A program made the translations under genes and the position numbers. DNA of 42,819 bases from Bacilli bacterium (GTDB lineage Bacteria > Bacillota_I > Bacilli_A > RF39 > UBA660). Within the stretch, counting starts at the first letter, position 1. The number at the start of each line of letters is the position of its first letter. Below, one piece after another: positions 20,438-30,754 of this stretch. The DNA is taken from positions 1-42,819 of the forward strand of contig JAFUBW010000015.1 in the NCBI GenBank assembly GCA_017459965.1, in the 5' to 3' direction. The notes beneath the pieces are model-generated. The model did not search any database and was not told the origin of the DNA. It saw nothing but the letters and a program-made list of their open reading frames with translations.

Positions 20438-21979
20438 TTATTTTGCTTCTTCAACTACTCTAGTTTCTCTTATAACTGTTACTTTAATAGTTCCTGGATA
20501 TTGCATTTCTTTTTCTATTTTATCCTTAATATCTCTTGCAATTTTAACAGTTGTAAGTTCATCTATTTCTTCTGGTTTTATTATTACTCTAAGTTCTCTA
20601 CCTGCTTGCATAGCAAATGATTTTTCAACACCATCAAATTCGTTAGCAATTTCTTCAAGTTGTTCTAGTCTTTGAACATAGTTTTCAAGTGAATCATTTC
20701 TAGCGCCTGGTCTTGAAGCACTTATTGCATCTGCAATAGCTACTAATGTAGCAATCACACTTGTTGGTGCTACATCTCCATGGTGTGATGCAATTGTGTT
20801 TATTACGACTTCATCTTCGCCGTATTTTTTAGCAATCATTTCACCTATTTCAACATGGCTTCCTTCTGTTTCAAAGTCAATTGCTTTACCTATATCATGA
20901 AGAAGTCCAGCTCGTTTTGCAAGTCCAACATTTTCACCAACTTCAGAAGCTAGTAATCCTGCTAAATTAGCTACTTCTATAGAATGTTTTAATACATTTT
21001 GTCCATAACTAGTTCTAAAATGTAATTTACCTATTGTCTCAACAAGTTCTGGTTCTATTTTTGAAATACCTAGACTAAATATTGCATCTTGTCCTTTTTC
21101 TATTATTTTACTATGTATTTCTTTGCATGTTTTATCATATATTTCTTCTATTCTACCAGGATGAATTCTTCCATCCTTTATTAAATTTTCAATAGTTACT
21201 TTTGCTATTTCTCTTCTAAGTGGATCAAAAGATGAAATAACAATTGTTTCAGGAGTATCATCAATTATTAAATCAACGCCTGTTACTGCCTCTATTGTTC
21301 TTATATTTCTTCCTTCTCTACCAATAATTCTACCTTTCATATCATCATTAGGTAAATTAATTACTGATATTGTAAATTCATTTGTTACATCTGATGCATA
21401 TCTTTGCATAGCACCTACTAACATATCTTTTGCTTTTTTATCAACATCTAGTTTAGCTTCTGCTTCTCTATCTTTAATGTATGCCGCAATTTCTTTTGTC
21501 ATTGCTTCTTCTACATGTTTCATAACTAGTTTCTTTGCTTCTTCTTTACTAAATCCTGATATTTTTTCTAATTTTTCAAGTTGTTCTTTTAATACTTGGT
21601 TTGTTTTTTCTTCCAACTTTTGAATATCTTTTTGTCGCTCATCTAAATTATTTTCTTTTTCTGATAATAAATTTTCTCTGGTTTGTAAAATTTCATCTCT
21701 TTTATCTATACTATTTTCTCTTTGTTGTAATCTTTCTTCTAAATCTTTTATTTCACTTTTTCTTTCTTTGATTTGATTTTCAGTTTCTTGTTTTAATTTA
21801 TATTGTTCTTCTTTTAATTCTAGAAGTGAATCCCTTTTTATTTTATCTGCTTCTTTTTTAGCTTTTTCAATTATATTATCAGATTTTTTTCCTTTTGATT
21901 TTATTAAAATAAATACTACTGTTGTAGTTAGTATAACTCCAAAAATTAATCCAAGAGTGGAAAATAATATTATTTCCAT
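20438..21979 (-). CDS. rny: ribonuclease Y
   Basis: 513 residues, full family length. An N-terminal membrane helix (~1-22, '[21 protein letters not shown]'), a long coiled coil to about 190, a KH domain ('[33 protein letters not shown]') and an HD domain with '[13 protein letters not shown]' and '[11 protein letters not shown]'. It is the membrane-bound endoribonuclease that starts mRNA decay in Firmicutes lacking RNase E. ATG 21979 behind GAGGAGG; the extra upstream codons to 22021 contain this site and are not coding. Own promoter and terminator. Confidence 0.97.
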   Translation of the reverse strand: MEIILFSTLGLIFGVILTTTVVFILIKSKGKKSDNIIEKAKKEADKIKRDSLLELKEEQYKLKQETENQIKERKSEIKDLEERLQQRENSIDKRDEILQTRENLLSEKENNLDERQKDIQKLEEKTNQVLKEQLEKLEKISGFSKEEAKKLVMKHVEEAMTKEIAAYIKDREAEAKLDVDKKAKDMLVGAMQRYASDVTNEFTISVINLPNDDMKGRIIGREGRNIRTIEAVTGVDLIIDDTPETIVISSFDPLRREIAKVTIENLIKDGRIHPGRIEEIYDKTCKEIHSKIIEKGQDAIFSLGISKIEPELVETIGKLHFRTSYGQNVLKHSIEVANLAGLLASEVGENVGLAKRAGLLHDIGKAIDFETEGSHVEIGEMIAKKYGEDEVVINTIASHHGDVAPTSVIATLVAIADAISASRPGARNDSLENYVQRLEQLEEIANEFDGVEKSFAMQAGRELRVIIKPEEIDELTTVKIARDIKDKIEKEMQYPGTIKVTVIRETRVVEEAK

Positions 21980-22025
21980 ATTTTCCTCCTCAATGTAATT
22001 TATATAATTATCATTATACAATATT

Positions 22026-22054
22026 AGTATAAAATTTATTCAAGATAAAGTCAA
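22026..22054 (-). promoter_or_regulatory. promoter of rny
   Basis: Minus strand TTGACT (22054-22049), 17-bp spacer, TATACT (22031-22026). Confidence 0.75.
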
Positions 22055-22085
22055 GTTAATAATTTTTAATTTATAAAATGATATA

Positions 22086-22110
22086 AAAAAAAGACATATA
22101 ATATATGTCT
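22086..22110 (-). terminator. terminator of the 22.1-23.2 kb operon
   Basis: Minus strand AGACATATA/TATATGTCT hairpin with an eight-T tail; overlaps the stop of the last gene. Confidence 0.8.
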
Positions 22111-22378
22111 ATTTATTTGTATTATAATAATAATTAAATTCTGACAATTCTAATGATAAATTTTCTAAATCATCAAGTTCTTCAGATGAATAATTATCTT
22201 CAATATACTCTTCTACTTTGAAAATAAGCTCACTTATATCTACCACATTTTTATAATCAATATTATACCTTTCTAAAACACTTATTTGTTTATTTGATAA
22301 ATATATATTATTTATTTTATTTAAAGTATTATTCTTTATTGTTTCCTCTACAAAACTATCTATTTCTTCTATATTCAT
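22109..22378 (-). CDS. small acidic conserved protein, unknown
   Basis: 89 residues, not recognised. Soluble and acidic, with 'FKVEEYIEDNYSSEELDDLENLSLELSEFNYYYN' in the C-terminal half, probably helical. It starts three bases after the stop of the 269-residue gene and ends in its terminator, so the pair forms one operon and may act together. Confidence 0.7.
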   Translation of the reverse strand: MNIEEIDSFVEETIKNNTLNKINNIYLSNKQISVLERYNIDYKNVVDISELIFKVEEYIEDNYSSEELDDLENLSLELSEFNYYYNTNK

Positions 22379-22381
22379 ATT

Positions 22382-23191
22382 TTATCTTCTTTTCTTTAAT
22401 ACTTTTTTTTGATATTTATAATAGTCTTTAAACATAATTGCTAGATTATCAACATTTATTTTAACTTGTCCCATTTGAATATATTCATCATCTTGAGCTG
22501 TACTACTAATTATACCTAAATCTTCTCTAAATAAATCAAGTAAAACTTTCTGTGCTTCTTCTTTTTTTAGTGTATATAATTCAAATATAAATCTAGATGC
22601 TTGATAATAACTCATATCTACATCTAATGGTAATTGTTTTTGCCATTTTTCAATATGTTTTACTATAAAATCTAAATCAACATCAATATTGCATTTTTCA
22701 TATTCCTCTTCAAAAAAAGGATTAATTGTTTTTAAATGATTTATATCTTTTTCATTTAAACATTTTGCGAATAATACTTTATCAAATCCAGATGATTCAT
22801 TATACTCTTTTAATGAATCTATCATTTCATATTTATTATTATTTGTTGAGAAAAATCTTTTTAAATCATTATATGATCTTATTTTTGGAAAGGATTTTAA
22901 TACTTCTGTACCATATAATTCATCTTGTAATTTTACAGATCTATAATAATCAGTATATAGTTGTACTCTTGAAAGTATTGTAGTTGTTTTTAATACTCCA
23001 AAATCTAAAACAGCTGGTATGTTATATCCATTTAATAAATGAATTTTGGAATTACTCTCGATATTATCCATTGATTGAAAAAATATATTTGCTTTTTCTT
23101 CGTCATTTAAATTATTAAATGTTGTATCTATTAAATCGATTTGTTTATATATATATTTTCTTATTTGTTTACTGATATTTTGTTTATCCAT
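22382..23191 (-). CDS. conserved helical protein, unknown
   Basis: 269 residues, mostly alpha-helical by composition, without signal peptide or membrane segment. The sequence is rich in Lys/Tyr with a basic end (YKYQKKVLKKRR). I recognise no domain. AGAGGGGG site before ATG 23191. First gene of a two-gene operon ahead of rny. Confidence 0.7.
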   Translation of the reverse strand: MDKQNISKQIRKYIYKQIDLIDTTFNNLNDEEKANIFFQSMDNIESNSKIHLLNGYNIPAVLDFGVLKTTTILSRVQLYTDYYRSVKLQDELYGTEVLKSFPKIRSYNDLKRFFSTNNNKYEMIDSLKEYNESSGFDKVLFAKCLNEKDINHLKTINPFFEEEYEKCNIDVDLDFIVKHIEKWQKQLPLDVDMSYYQASRFIFELYTLKKEEAQKVLLDLFREDLGIISSTAQDDEYIQMGQVKINVDNLAIMFKDYYKYQKKVLKKRR

Positions 23192-23221
23192 AATATCCCC
23201 CTCTTTTTACATGTTTTATAA

Positions 23222-24460
23222 TTATACATATTTTTCAAGTTTTTGCAAATTTTCAATTGCTTTTTTTAATGCTAGTTTACCATAATCATATGTAAGTGAA
23301 CCTTGTAAATATGCAATATATGGACTTCTTATTGGGCCATCGCAAGAAAGTTCTATAGAAGAACCTTGAGTAAAAGTTCCTGCAGCCATTATTACTTTAT
23401 CATCATACCCAGGCATATCCCATCCTTCTGGAATAGCAAATGAATCTATTGGTGATCCCATTTGTATTCCTTGGCAAAATTTTATTAATTTTTCTTCATC
23501 ATTAAATATTATTGTTTGAACTATATCGCATCTTTTTTCACTATATTTTGGTTCTACATTATATCCTAGGTCTTCTAAAACTGCGCTAGCAAGTACTGCT
23601 GTTTTAAGTGCCGATGCAACAACTGACGGAGCAAAGAATAATCCTTGGAGTATAGATTTATTAATACCAAGTGTAGGGCCTACTTCTCTTCCTTCACCCG
23701 GTAATGTTAGTCTTTCACCTGCAAGTTCTACTAATTCTTTTTTACCAGCTATATAAGCACCATTTGGAGCAAGACCACCACCTAAATTTTTAATCAGTGA
23801 TCCAACAATAATATCAGCACCTACTTCAAGTGGTGTTTTTTCTTCTACAAATTCACAATAGCAATTATCTACCATTATTATTACATCTTTATCAACTTTT
23901 CTTATTTCATTTATTACTTTTTCTACTTTTTCTATATTTATACTTTTTCTTGTTGAATATCCTTTACTTCTTTGAATTTCAATTAATTTAATTTTTTTAT
24001 TATTAAGAGTTTCTTTTATCTTTTCATAATCAAAATCATCATCAATTAAATCTATTTGTTCATAGTTTATATTAAATGATTTTAAGGAGCTTTTGTTTTC
24101 TTTTATACCTATTACTTCATGAAGTGTATCATAAGGAAGGCCTGATATACTTAGCATTGTATCGCCTGGTCTAAGATAAGAAAATAAAGCTACTGTTAGA
24201 GCATGAGATCCTGATATAAATTGATTTCTAACAAGTGCATCTTCTGCCCCTAAAATTTCAGCAAATACTTTTTCAATAGTATCTCTTCCAATATCAGAAT
24301 ATCCATATCCTGTAGTAGATGAGAAATGTGCTTCCGATATTTTATACTTTCTAAATGCATTTAATACTTTATTACTATTTTTTTCGCACATTTTATCTAT
24401 TTTTTTAAATTCTTCTTGTATCTTTTCTTCAGCATCTTTAAATAGTTTTTCTATGTTCAT
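23222..24460 (-). CDS. aluminium-resistance/methionine-gamma-lyase-like PLP enzyme
   Basis: 412 residues, fold-type I PLP enzyme. 'EAHFSSTTGYGYSDIGRDTIEKVFAEILGAEDALVRNQFISGSHAL' at the N-terminus and the PLP-lysine in 'SLIKNLGGGLAPNGAYIAG' match the YnbB/'aluminium resistance protein' family, related to Cys/Met metabolism lyases. The true substrate of this family is not settled. The ATG at 24460 (AGAGGTG site) is used; an in-frame GTG at 24469 is part of that site. It overlaps the preceding 160-residue gene by 23 bp. Confidence 0.88.
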   Translation of the reverse strand: MNIEKLFKDAEEKIQEEFKKIDKMCEKNSNKVLNAFRKYKISEAHFSSTTGYGYSDIGRDTIEKVFAEILGAEDALVRNQFISGSHALTVALFSYLRPGDTMLSISGLPYDTLHEVIGIKENKSSLKSFNINYEQIDLIDDDFDYEKIKETLNNKKIKLIEIQRSKGYSTRKSINIEKVEKVINEIRKVDKDVIIMVDNCYCEFVEEKTPLEVGADIIVGSLIKNLGGGLAPNGAYIAGKKELVELAGERLTLPGEGREVGPTLGINKSILQGLFFAPSVVASALKTAVLASAVLEDLGYNVEPKYSEKRCDIVQTIIFNDEEKLIKFCQGIQMGSPIDSFAIPEGWDMPGYDDKVIMAAGTFTQGSSIELSCDGPIRSPYIAYLQGSLTYDYGKLALKKAIENLQKLEKYV

Positions 24461-24920
24461 TCTCTTCACCTCTTTTTTGATTTTCTAAATTTTCTTTAAT
24501 ATAATTATAAAAAGTTTTAACTTTAAAAGAATTTTTTTCATTATCATCAAATTTACTATATATAATTTTTTTATCTTCAATATAAGAATAATAAAAACTT
24601 TTTCCTAAAAATAACATTTTATTTTTATAGTAAAAATTTGACTGTTCTTTTGTTATTATTTCTGGTAAATATATTAGGATAAATAATCCTTCAATTATTA
24701 TTATAGAATAACCATTTTTTGATAACATTTCACAAGCTGGACCTGTTGATGTAATATTGTTTATATCTATATCTCCAATATTTATTTTATTATCATCAAT
24801 ATATTTTTTTAAATAATACGAATGATAATATTTTATATCACCTGGATCATTACTTATTGATTTATATACATTATAACTACCATCTGAAGATATTATTATC
24901 ACTTCTCTTTTGTTGAACAT
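24438..24920 (-). CDS. conserved soluble protein, unknown
   Basis: 160 residues, not recognised. Beta-rich N-terminal half ('REVIIISSDGSYNVYKSISN', 'YSIIIIEGLFILIYLPEII'); no membrane or export signal is clear. It lies between the SDR gene (1-bp overlap) and the PLP enzyme (23-bp overlap), so all three are translated from one message and may share a pathway. Confidence 0.65.
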   Translation of the reverse strand: MFNKREVIIISSDGSYNVYKSISNDPGDIKYYHSYYLKKYIDDNKINIGDIDINNITSTGPACEMLSKNGYSIIIIEGLFILIYLPEIITKEQSNFYYKNKMLFLGKSFYYSYIEDKKIIYSKFDDNEKNSFKVKTFYNYIKENLENQKRGEENEHRKTI

Positions 24921-25627
24921 TATACCCTCCTTATATCCCCACTTTTAACAGTCTTATCTTCAATCAAATCAATTATATTTTTAGCAACTACATTTGGTTC
25001 TTCTAATTTTTCTTGACCTATTCTTTTTAGTTCAGATTTTAAATATTCTTGATTCATTTCTTTTATACTTTCTGTATTTGTCCAATTTGGCATTACTCCA
25101 ATTACTTTTATGTTAGAAAAAGTAAGTGCTAATGTTTTAGTTAGATTATTAATGGCAGCTTTAGAAGCACAATAATCCATACTTATTTCACTATATGTAT
25201 CTATGCTGTCTGTTGATGATACATTAACTATAACACCTTTATCCATATATTTATATAAGTACTTAGTAACTAAAAATGTCCCAACTACATTAACTTCAAG
25301 TACTTTCATAAATTCTTCCTTTGTTTTTTCATCAATGTAGTTATCCTGTGCATAAGCAGCATTATTTACAAGTATATCTATATGATTATATCTTTTTAAT
25401 ATAGTATTTTTTAAATTAATAATATCTTCTTCTTTTGTTATATCACATTTTATAACTAATGCATTTACTTTATAATTATCCACAATATATTTTTGAAGCT
25501 TGTATGCATCTTCTTTACTTGTATTATAAGTAATTACTACATCATAATTATTTTTAGCAAGTATAGTTATTAATTCTTTACCTATACCCTTGCTACTCCC
25601 TGTGACAATTGCAAGTTTTTTATTCAT
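24920..25627 (-). CDS. short-chain dehydrogenase/reductase, YmfI/FabG-like
   Basis: 235 residues, classical SDR. Cofactor motif TGSSKGIG near residues 8-15, NNAAYA, catalytic Ser in NVSSTDS and the YCASK catalytic Tyr/Lys pair. Reduces a carbonyl with NAD(P)H. In Bacillus a similar SDR, YmfI, lies near rny and acts in EF-P modification; the neighbourhood here (rny ~3 kb away) makes this a possible orthologue but the sequence alone does not decide. ATG 25627 behind AGGTGG. Confidence 0.85.
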   Translation of the reverse strand: MNKKLAIVTGSSKGIGKELITILAKNNYDVVITYNTSKEDAYKLQKYIVDNYKVNALVIKCDITKEEDIINLKNTILKRYNHIDILVNNAAYAQDNYIDEKTKEEFMKVLEVNVVGTFLVTKYLYKYMDKGVIVNVSSTDSIDTYSEISMDYCASKAAINNLTKTLALTFSNIKVIGVMPNWTNTESIKEMNQEYLKSELKRIGQEKLEEPNVVAKNIIDLIEDKTVKSGDIRRV

Positions 25628-25654
25628 AAAAACCACCTACAAATAGTATAACAT

Positions 25655-25680
25655 AAAAAAAGAGTTATTTAACTCTTTTT
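25655..25680 (-). terminator. terminator of the COG2509 flavoprotein gene
   Basis: Minus strand AGAGTTA/TAACTCT hairpin plus a T run overlapping the stop. Confidence 0.8.
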
Positions 25681-27062
25681 AATATATCTCTTGCACTTAC
25701 TAAACCTGTTGCAGCTGCGATTACTATATTGCCTGCTTTTCCTGCACCATCACCTATAAAATACATATTATATTTATCTATTTTAAAATCATTATTAGTA
25801 GTTATTTCATTTGAAAAGAATTTTATTTCTGGTCCATATAAAAGCGTTTCATCATTATTAACACCTGGAATTATTTTATCTAGTTGTTCAAGGCCTTCAA
25901 TTATATTAAGAATTATTCTATGAGGAAGAACTAATGCTAAATCCCCTGCTACAGCGTCTTTTAAGGTAGGTGTAATAAACATTTTATTAATTCTAGACCA
26001 TTTACTTCTTCTTCCATCTTTTAAATCTCTAAGAGTCTGTATAATAGGTTTTGAATCTCCAAGTACATTAGCTATTCTTGCTATTGATTCTCCATATTGT
26101 CTTGTATTTGTTACTGGTTCTGTTAAATTTACTTTTGATATAAATGCAAAGTTTGAATTATTAGATTTTATATCTTTTAATGAGTGCCCATTAACGCATA
26201 TATATCCATAGTAATTTTCTTTAGCAACAAAACCACCTGGATTAGTACAGAATGTTCTTATTTCATCCGCATAAGTCTTTGTTTTAATAAAAATAGTCGG
26301 ATCATATATTACATCGGTAATATCTTTCATTATTTCTTTTCTAACTTCTACCCTTACACCTATTTCAATACTTTTTGATAGATATTCAATATTATATTTA
26401 TCTGCAAGTTCTTGAATCCATTTAGCACCTGTTCTACCTGGTGCGATAACTACATTTTTAGCTTCTACTTTTATTTCATCTTTTCCCTTTTTATAGGTTA
26501 TTATATGTTTATCCTCTTTTTTACTTTCTATATCAGTTACATCACATGATTCTTTTATTTCTACACCTTTATCACTTAAATATTTAGCAAAATTATCTAT
26601 ATAACCTGGAAGATGATCACTTCCTAAATGTTTTTGTTTTATCAAAAGAAGTCTCATACCAAGTTTAGTACATTTATCTCTAATAACTTTTGCCTCATCC
26701 ATATTTGACGGGAATACTTCCGCATCCATTTTAAATTTATTAAATATTTCTTCAGTTTCATCAACAAGTTTATAAGCATCTTCTTCAGACATATATTTAA
26801 ATAAATCTGATTTACCTAATTTTGGAATAAAATTAAGTTTCCCATCTGAAAAAGTACCTGCGCCACCATAACCAGAAAGTATATTACATGGATTACAATT
26901 TTTACATTCTGTCTTTAATTTATTCATAGGACAAAATCTATTTTCAACAAATTTTCCCTTGTCTAACATTAATATTTTTAATTTTGGATTTTTTTCAATT
27001 AACTCATATGCACAAAACAAACCTGCTGGTCCCGCACCTACTATTACTACATCATACTTCAT
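25665..27062 (-). CDS. FAD-dependent dehydrogenase, COG2509 type
   Basis: 465 residues. FAD motif VIVGAGPAGLFCAYELIEK at the N-terminus, the Cys-rich block 'CPMNKLKTECKNCNPCNILSGYGGAGTFSDGKLN' that marks this family, and the C-terminal FAD motif 'YFIGDGAGKAGNIVIAAATG'. The family consists of uncharacterised flavoproteins related to electron-transfer/geranylgeranyl-reductase-like enzymes. The four Cys at residues ~60-75 could bind metal or a cluster. ATG 27062 with GGAGG; 10 extra codons upstream are not supported. Confidence 0.87.
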   Translation of the reverse strand: MKYDVVIVGAGPAGLFCAYELIEKNPKLKILMLDKGKFVENRFCPMNKLKTECKNCNPCNILSGYGGAGTFSDGKLNFIPKLGKSDLFKYMSEEDAYKLVDETEEIFNKFKMDAEVFPSNMDEAKVIRDKCTKLGMRLLLIKQKHLGSDHLPGYIDNFAKYLSDKGVEIKESCDVTDIESKKEDKHIITYKKGKDEIKVEAKNVVIAPGRTGAKWIQELADKYNIEYLSKSIEIGVRVEVRKEIMKDITDVIYDPTIFIKTKTYADEIRTFCTNPGGFVAKENYYGYICVNGHSLKDIKSNNSNFAFISKVNLTEPVTNTRQYGESIARIANVLGDSKPIIQTLRDLKDGRRSKWSRINKMFITPTLKDAVAGDLALVLPHRIILNIIEGLEQLDKIIPGVNNDETLLYGPEIKFFSNEITTNNDFKIDKYNMYFIGDGAGKAGNIVIAAATGLVSARDILKRVK

Positions 27063-27094
27063 ATTAACCCTCCTATTTAAATTATAACACAAAT

Positions 27095-27122
27095 AAAAAA
27101 GATTAGATATAATTATCTAATC
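27095..27122 (-). terminator. terminator of the zinc-ribbon gene
   Basis: Minus strand GATTAGATA/TATCTAATC hairpin followed by six Ts. Confidence 0.8.
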
Positions 27123-27128
27123 CATATA

Positions 27129-27431
27129 TTACATTAAAATTTTTTTTACAACAATATATGTAACTAATGCAATACTTGCAAGTGTACCTATAAGTACTCC
27201 AGTAGAACCTTTTGCCTCTTTTTTCTTTAAAATTATATATAAAACGAAACCTATTATATTAAAAAATAAGCCATACCCAAAACAAATAATAAATGTAAGT
27301 ATTTTCTTTATTATATCTATTTTTATTTCTTTTTTATCTTCATTAGTATATCCACTTTTTATAGACACCCCGCATTCAGGGCAATATTCAACACCGTTTT
27401 CTTGTTTTTTTCCACATTTTGGGCAATACAT
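27129..27431 (-). CDS. zinc-ribbon membrane protein
   Basis: 100 residues. An N-terminal zinc ribbon (CPKCGKK and CPECGVS, residues 3-21) followed by two membrane helices (~45-68 and ~78-95). Common small membrane proteins of this type have no known specific function; the ribbon may mediate contacts. AAAGGATGTG site, monocistronic. Confidence 0.8.
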   Translation of the reverse strand: MYCPKCGKKQENGVEYCPECGVSIKSGYTNEDKKEIKIDIIKKILTFIICFGYGLFFNIIGFVLYIILKKKEAKGSTGVLIGTLASIALVTYIVVKKILM

Positions 27432-27487
27432 AGTATCACATCCTTTAAATAAATTTCATTAATATATTTAAATTATAAAATAAAAAA

Positions 27488-27517
27488 TAAAAAAATGGAA
27501 GATTATTTCTTCCATTT
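27488..27517 (-). terminator. terminator of the phosphoketolase gene
   Basis: Minus strand AAATGGAAGA/TCTTCCATTT hairpin with T tail; overlaps the stop. Confidence 0.85.
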
Positions 27518-29851
27518 CCATTCAGTAATTATTGGCATATCTACTCCATGTTCTTTTATATATTCTTTATGTTCAACTAATTTATTTTTACACCATTCTA
27601 TAAGGCTTGCTGATTTATCTTCAAGTTTTGGTAAATACTTAAGCGCATCCATAACTATATTAAATCTATCTATTTTATTTTGAACTCTCATATCAAATGA
27701 AGTAGTAATAGTTCCTTCTTCCATGTATCCATGAACATGCATATTTTGATTTTTTCTATTATAAGTAAGTTCATGTATTAATGATGGATATCCATGAAAA
27801 TTAAATATAATTGGTTTATTTTTTGTAAATAATGCATCATACTCTTTATCAGTTAAACCATGCGGATGTTTTTCATTAGATACTAATTTCATTAAATCAA
27901 CTACATTTATTACTCTTATTTTTAATTTTGGAAAGTTTTCATTAAGAATTGAGACTGCGGCAAGTGTTTCAAGTGTTGGTGTATCACCTGCACATGCAAG
28001 TACTAAATCAGGTTCTTTTCCTTCATCGTTAGATGCAAAATCTAAAATTCCAATACCCTTTGTACAATGTTTAATTGCATCATCCATATTAAGCCATTGA
28101 TATCTTGGATGTTTAGAGGCCACAATAACATTTATATAATTTTTTGTTTTTACTATGTGATCAAATGTAGATAATAATGTATTTGTATCAAATGGTAAAT
28201 ACATTCTAACTATATCTGCTTTTTTTGTTACTAAGTGATTTAATATACCTGGATCTTGATGTGTATATCCATTATGATCCTGTTGCCATATATGAGATGT
28301 TAGCAATATATTAAGTGATGATATATCTTCTCTCCAAGGTAATTCTTTTGATACTTTTATCCATTTAGCATGTTGTGATACCATTGAATCTATTATTCTA
28401 GAAAAAGCTTCATATGAATGTATAAAGCCATGTCTTCCTGTAAGTAGATATCCTTCAAGTGCTCCTTCACAAAAATGTTCAGATAAGTATGAATCAAGTA
28501 CTCTACCATTTGGTGATAAATATTCATCCGATTCATATGTTTTATTTACCCATTTTCTATTAGTTATTTCAAATATATTATTAAGCCTATTAGATAAAGC
28601 TTCATCCGGACCAAATACTCTAAAATTACTAGGATTTAATTTTATTAAATCTCTAATATATTTAGATAGTTCTATCATATCTTGTTTAATAATATCACCA
28701 GGTTTATTAACTTTTACTGCATAATCTTTAAAATCAGGTACTTTTAATTCTTTTAAAAGATTACCTCCATTAGTATTAGGATTAGCACTCATTCTTCTAT
28801 TACCTTTTGGACATAATTCTTTTAATTCTTCTTTTAAAGTACCATTTTTATTAAATAATTTATCTGGATTATATGATTTTAACCACTTTTCAAGAATATC
28901 TATATTATCATAATTATTAGAATTTACAACAATAGGTACTTGGTGTGATCTAAATGAACCTTCTATTTGTTTTCCTTCAACTACTTTAGGACCTGTCCAA
29001 CCTTTTGGTGTTTTTAAAACAATCATAGGCCACATTGGTCTTCTTATTTTATTATTTTTAGCATCTGCCTTAATTATTTGTATTTTTTCTATAGTTTTAT
29101 CTAGTATTTCGGCCATTTTTTCATGCATTTCAAGCAAATCTGATCCTTCAACATAATATGGATCCCATCCACATCCTTTTAAATAATTATCTAACTCTTC
29201 TCTTGATATTCTTGAAAGTATTGTAGGATTAGATATTTTAAAACCATTTAAATGAAGTATTGGAAGTACTACCCCATCAGTAAGTGGATTTAAAAATTTA
29301 TTTAAGTGCCAAGAAGTTGAAAGTGGACCTGTTTCTGCTTCACCATCACCAATCACACATGAAGCAATTAAATCTGGATTATCTAAGACTGCCCCAAAGG
29401 CATGAGATAAACTATATCCAAGCTCTCCACCTTCATTTATGCTTCCTGGAACTTCAGGAGACACATGTGATGATACTCCACCCGGAAATGAAAATTGTTT
29501 AAATAGTTTTTTCATTCCTTCATAATCTTCTGATATATTTGGATAAATTTCACTATAAGTACCTTCTAAATATGCATTTGATATTAAAGCATTTCCCCCA
29601 TGTCCTGGGCCTGAAATATATATCATATTTAAGTCGTATTTATTAATAACTCTATTTAAGTGTGTATAAATAAAGTTTTGCCCTGGTACTGTACCCCAGT
29701 GTCCAACTATATTAGCTTTTAAATCAGTTGGTTCTAATTTTCTTTGAAGTAGAGGATTATCAAGTAAATATAATTGACCAACAGATAAATAATTAGCCGC
29801 ATTAAAATAATTATTTATATTTTTTAATTCTTTATCACTTAGTACTTTCAT
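27503..29851 (-). CDS. xfp: xylulose-5-phosphate/fructose-6-phosphate phosphoketolase
   Basis: 782 residues, full length. It splits xylulose-5-P (or fructose-6-P) with phosphate to acetyl-P plus glyceraldehyde-3-P (or erythrose-4-P). Family signatures: '[18 protein letters not shown]', '[10 protein letters not shown]', the thiamine-diphosphate motif [15 protein letters not shown], 'HLNGFKI' and '[15 protein letters not shown]'. Cytoplasmic. Suggests a heterofermentative or bifid-type use of pentoses or hexoses, with ATP made from acetyl-P. Own ribosome binding site (AGGTGAT) and terminator. Confidence 0.97.
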   Translation of the reverse strand: MKVLSDKELKNINNYFNAANYLSVGQLYLLDNPLLQRKLEPTDLKANIVGHWGTVPGQNFIYTHLNRVINKYDLNMIYISGPGHGGNALISNAYLEGTYSEIYPNISEDYEGMKKLFKQFSFPGGVSSHVSPEVPGSINEGGELGYSLSHAFGAVLDNPDLIASCVIGDGEAETGPLSTSWHLNKFLNPLTDGVVLPILHLNGFKISNPTILSRISREELDNYLKGCGWDPYYVEGSDLLEMHEKMAEILDKTIEKIQIIKADAKNNKIRRPMWPMIVLKTPKGWTGPKVVEGKQIEGSFRSHQVPIVVNSNNYDNIDILEKWLKSYNPDKLFNKNGTLKEELKELCPKGNRRMSANPNTNGGNLLKELKVPDFKDYAVKVNKPGDIIKQDMIELSKYIRDLIKLNPSNFRVFGPDEALSNRLNNIFEITNRKWVNKTYESDEYLSPNGRVLDSYLSEHFCEGALEGYLLTGRHGFIHSYEAFSRIIDSMVSQHAKWIKVSKELPWREDISSLNILLTSHIWQQDHNGYTHQDPGILNHLVTKKADIVRMYLPFDTNTLLSTFDHIVKTKNYINVIVASKHPRYQWLNMDDAIKHCTKGIGILDFASNDEGKEPDLVLACAGDTPTLETLAAVSILNENFPKLKIRVINVVDLMKLVSNEKHPHGLTDKEYDALFTKNKPIIFNFHGYPSLIHELTYNRKNQNMHVHGYMEEGTITTSFDMRVQNKIDRFNIVMDALKYLPKLEDKSASLIEWCKNKLVEHKEYIKEHGVDMPIITEWKWKK

Positions 29852-29902
29852 GTATTATCACCTACTATAATTTATTATATAATAAAACTTAAAAAAAAGA
29901 AA

Positions 29903-30517
29903 TTATAAATCATTATATTTCTTTACAATTTCATTTAATTCATACATCTTTTTATCTAAAGATTGTATTACAGTTGAACAAGCAAGCATTTCTACTTTAA
30001 CTTCATCTGGTATTTTACCAGGAAATTTATATCTAATTTTATGATCAAGGGTTGCAAAAAAATCCATCGCAACCGTTCTTATTTGGATTTCAGCAGGTAT
30101 ATATTCTATTTTTTCATTTAAGTATAATGGTATTTCTATAATTAAATGATAACTCATATATCCAGTATCTTTTGGATTTTCTATATAATTTTTTTCTGAT
30201 ACAATCTTAAATTGTTTAGATTTTTTTATGATATAAACTATTTCATTTACATCAGATAAAAAGGAACAAACTATTCTAATACCTATAATATCTTTTACAT
30301 GAGTTTTTAAATTATTTAAACTAAGTTCATATCCTTTTCTTTTTAATTTATCTAATGTACTTTTTTCTGTTTTTATTCTTGATTTTATATGTTCAACTGG
30401 GTTATATTTATTTTTAAATTCGTACTCCCTTATTAAGATATTAAGTTGAGTTTCTAAAGTAGAAAGTGCAAAATTATATTTAAGCATTAATTCATTAATA
30501 TCGATTTTTTCACTCAT
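29903..30517 (-). CDS. small alarmone synthetase (RelQ/SAS1-type GTP pyrophosphokinase)
   Basis: 204 residues. RelA/SpoT synthetase domain only: 'VEHIKSRIKTEKSTLDKLKRKG', 'VKDIIGIRIVCSFLSDVNEIV', and 'PAEIQIRTVAMDFFATLDHKIRYK'. No hydrolase, TGS or ACT domain, so it makes (p)ppGpp or pppGpp-like alarmones without degrading them. ATG 30517 with AAGGGAAGG is used; a longer frame to 30637 runs through the tRNA-His gene. The C-terminal helix (~170-200) is typical for tetramer formation in RelQ/SasB. Confidence 0.9.
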   Translation of the reverse strand: MSEKIDINELMLKYNFALSTLETQLNILIREYEFKNKYNPVEHIKSRIKTEKSTLDKLKRKGYELSLNNLKTHVKDIIGIRIVCSFLSDVNEIVYIIKKSKQFKIVSEKNYIENPKDTGYMSYHLIIEIPLYLNEKIEYIPAEIQIRTVAMDFFATLDHKIRYKFPGKIPDEVKVEMLACSTVIQSLDKKMYELNEIVKKYNDL

Positions 30518-30535
30518 ATTAATTATCCTTCCCTT

Positions 30536-30561
30536 AAAAAAAATCAATTCATATGAATTGA
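30536..30561 (-). terminator. terminator of tRNA-His
   Basis: Minus strand TCAATTC, loop, GAATTGA plus eight Ts. Confidence 0.85.
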
Positions 30562-30575
30562 CTTCTATTTTAAAA

Positions 30576-30652
30576 TGGGGCGAAATAAGGGAGTCGAACC
30601 CTTGCATAACAGAGCCACAATCTGCCGTGTTAACCACTTCACCAATTCCGCC
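30576..30652 (-). tRNA. tRNA-His (GUG)
   Basis: Eight-pair acceptor including the encoded G-1:C73 pair that is unique to His, anticodon GTG in ATTGTGG, CCA encoded. Confidence 0.96.
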
Positions 30653-30670
30653 ATAAAAAATTACTATAAT

Positions 30671-30699
30671 AATATAACATAATATTTGATAAATAACAA
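30671..30699 (-). promoter_or_regulatory. promoter of tRNA-His
   Basis: Minus strand TTGTTA (30699-30694), 17-bp spacer, TATATT (30676-30671) with extended TG-T. Confidence 0.65.
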
Positions 30700-30717
30700 G
30701 TATTAAAAAATAATTTT

Positions 30718-30750
30718 ACAAAAAAATAACAAAATATAATTTGTTATTTT
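30718..30750 (-). terminator. terminator of the coiled-coil gene
   Basis: Minus strand AAATAACAAA/TTTGTTATTT hairpin followed by Ts. Confidence 0.75.
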
Positions 30751-30754
30751 TTAT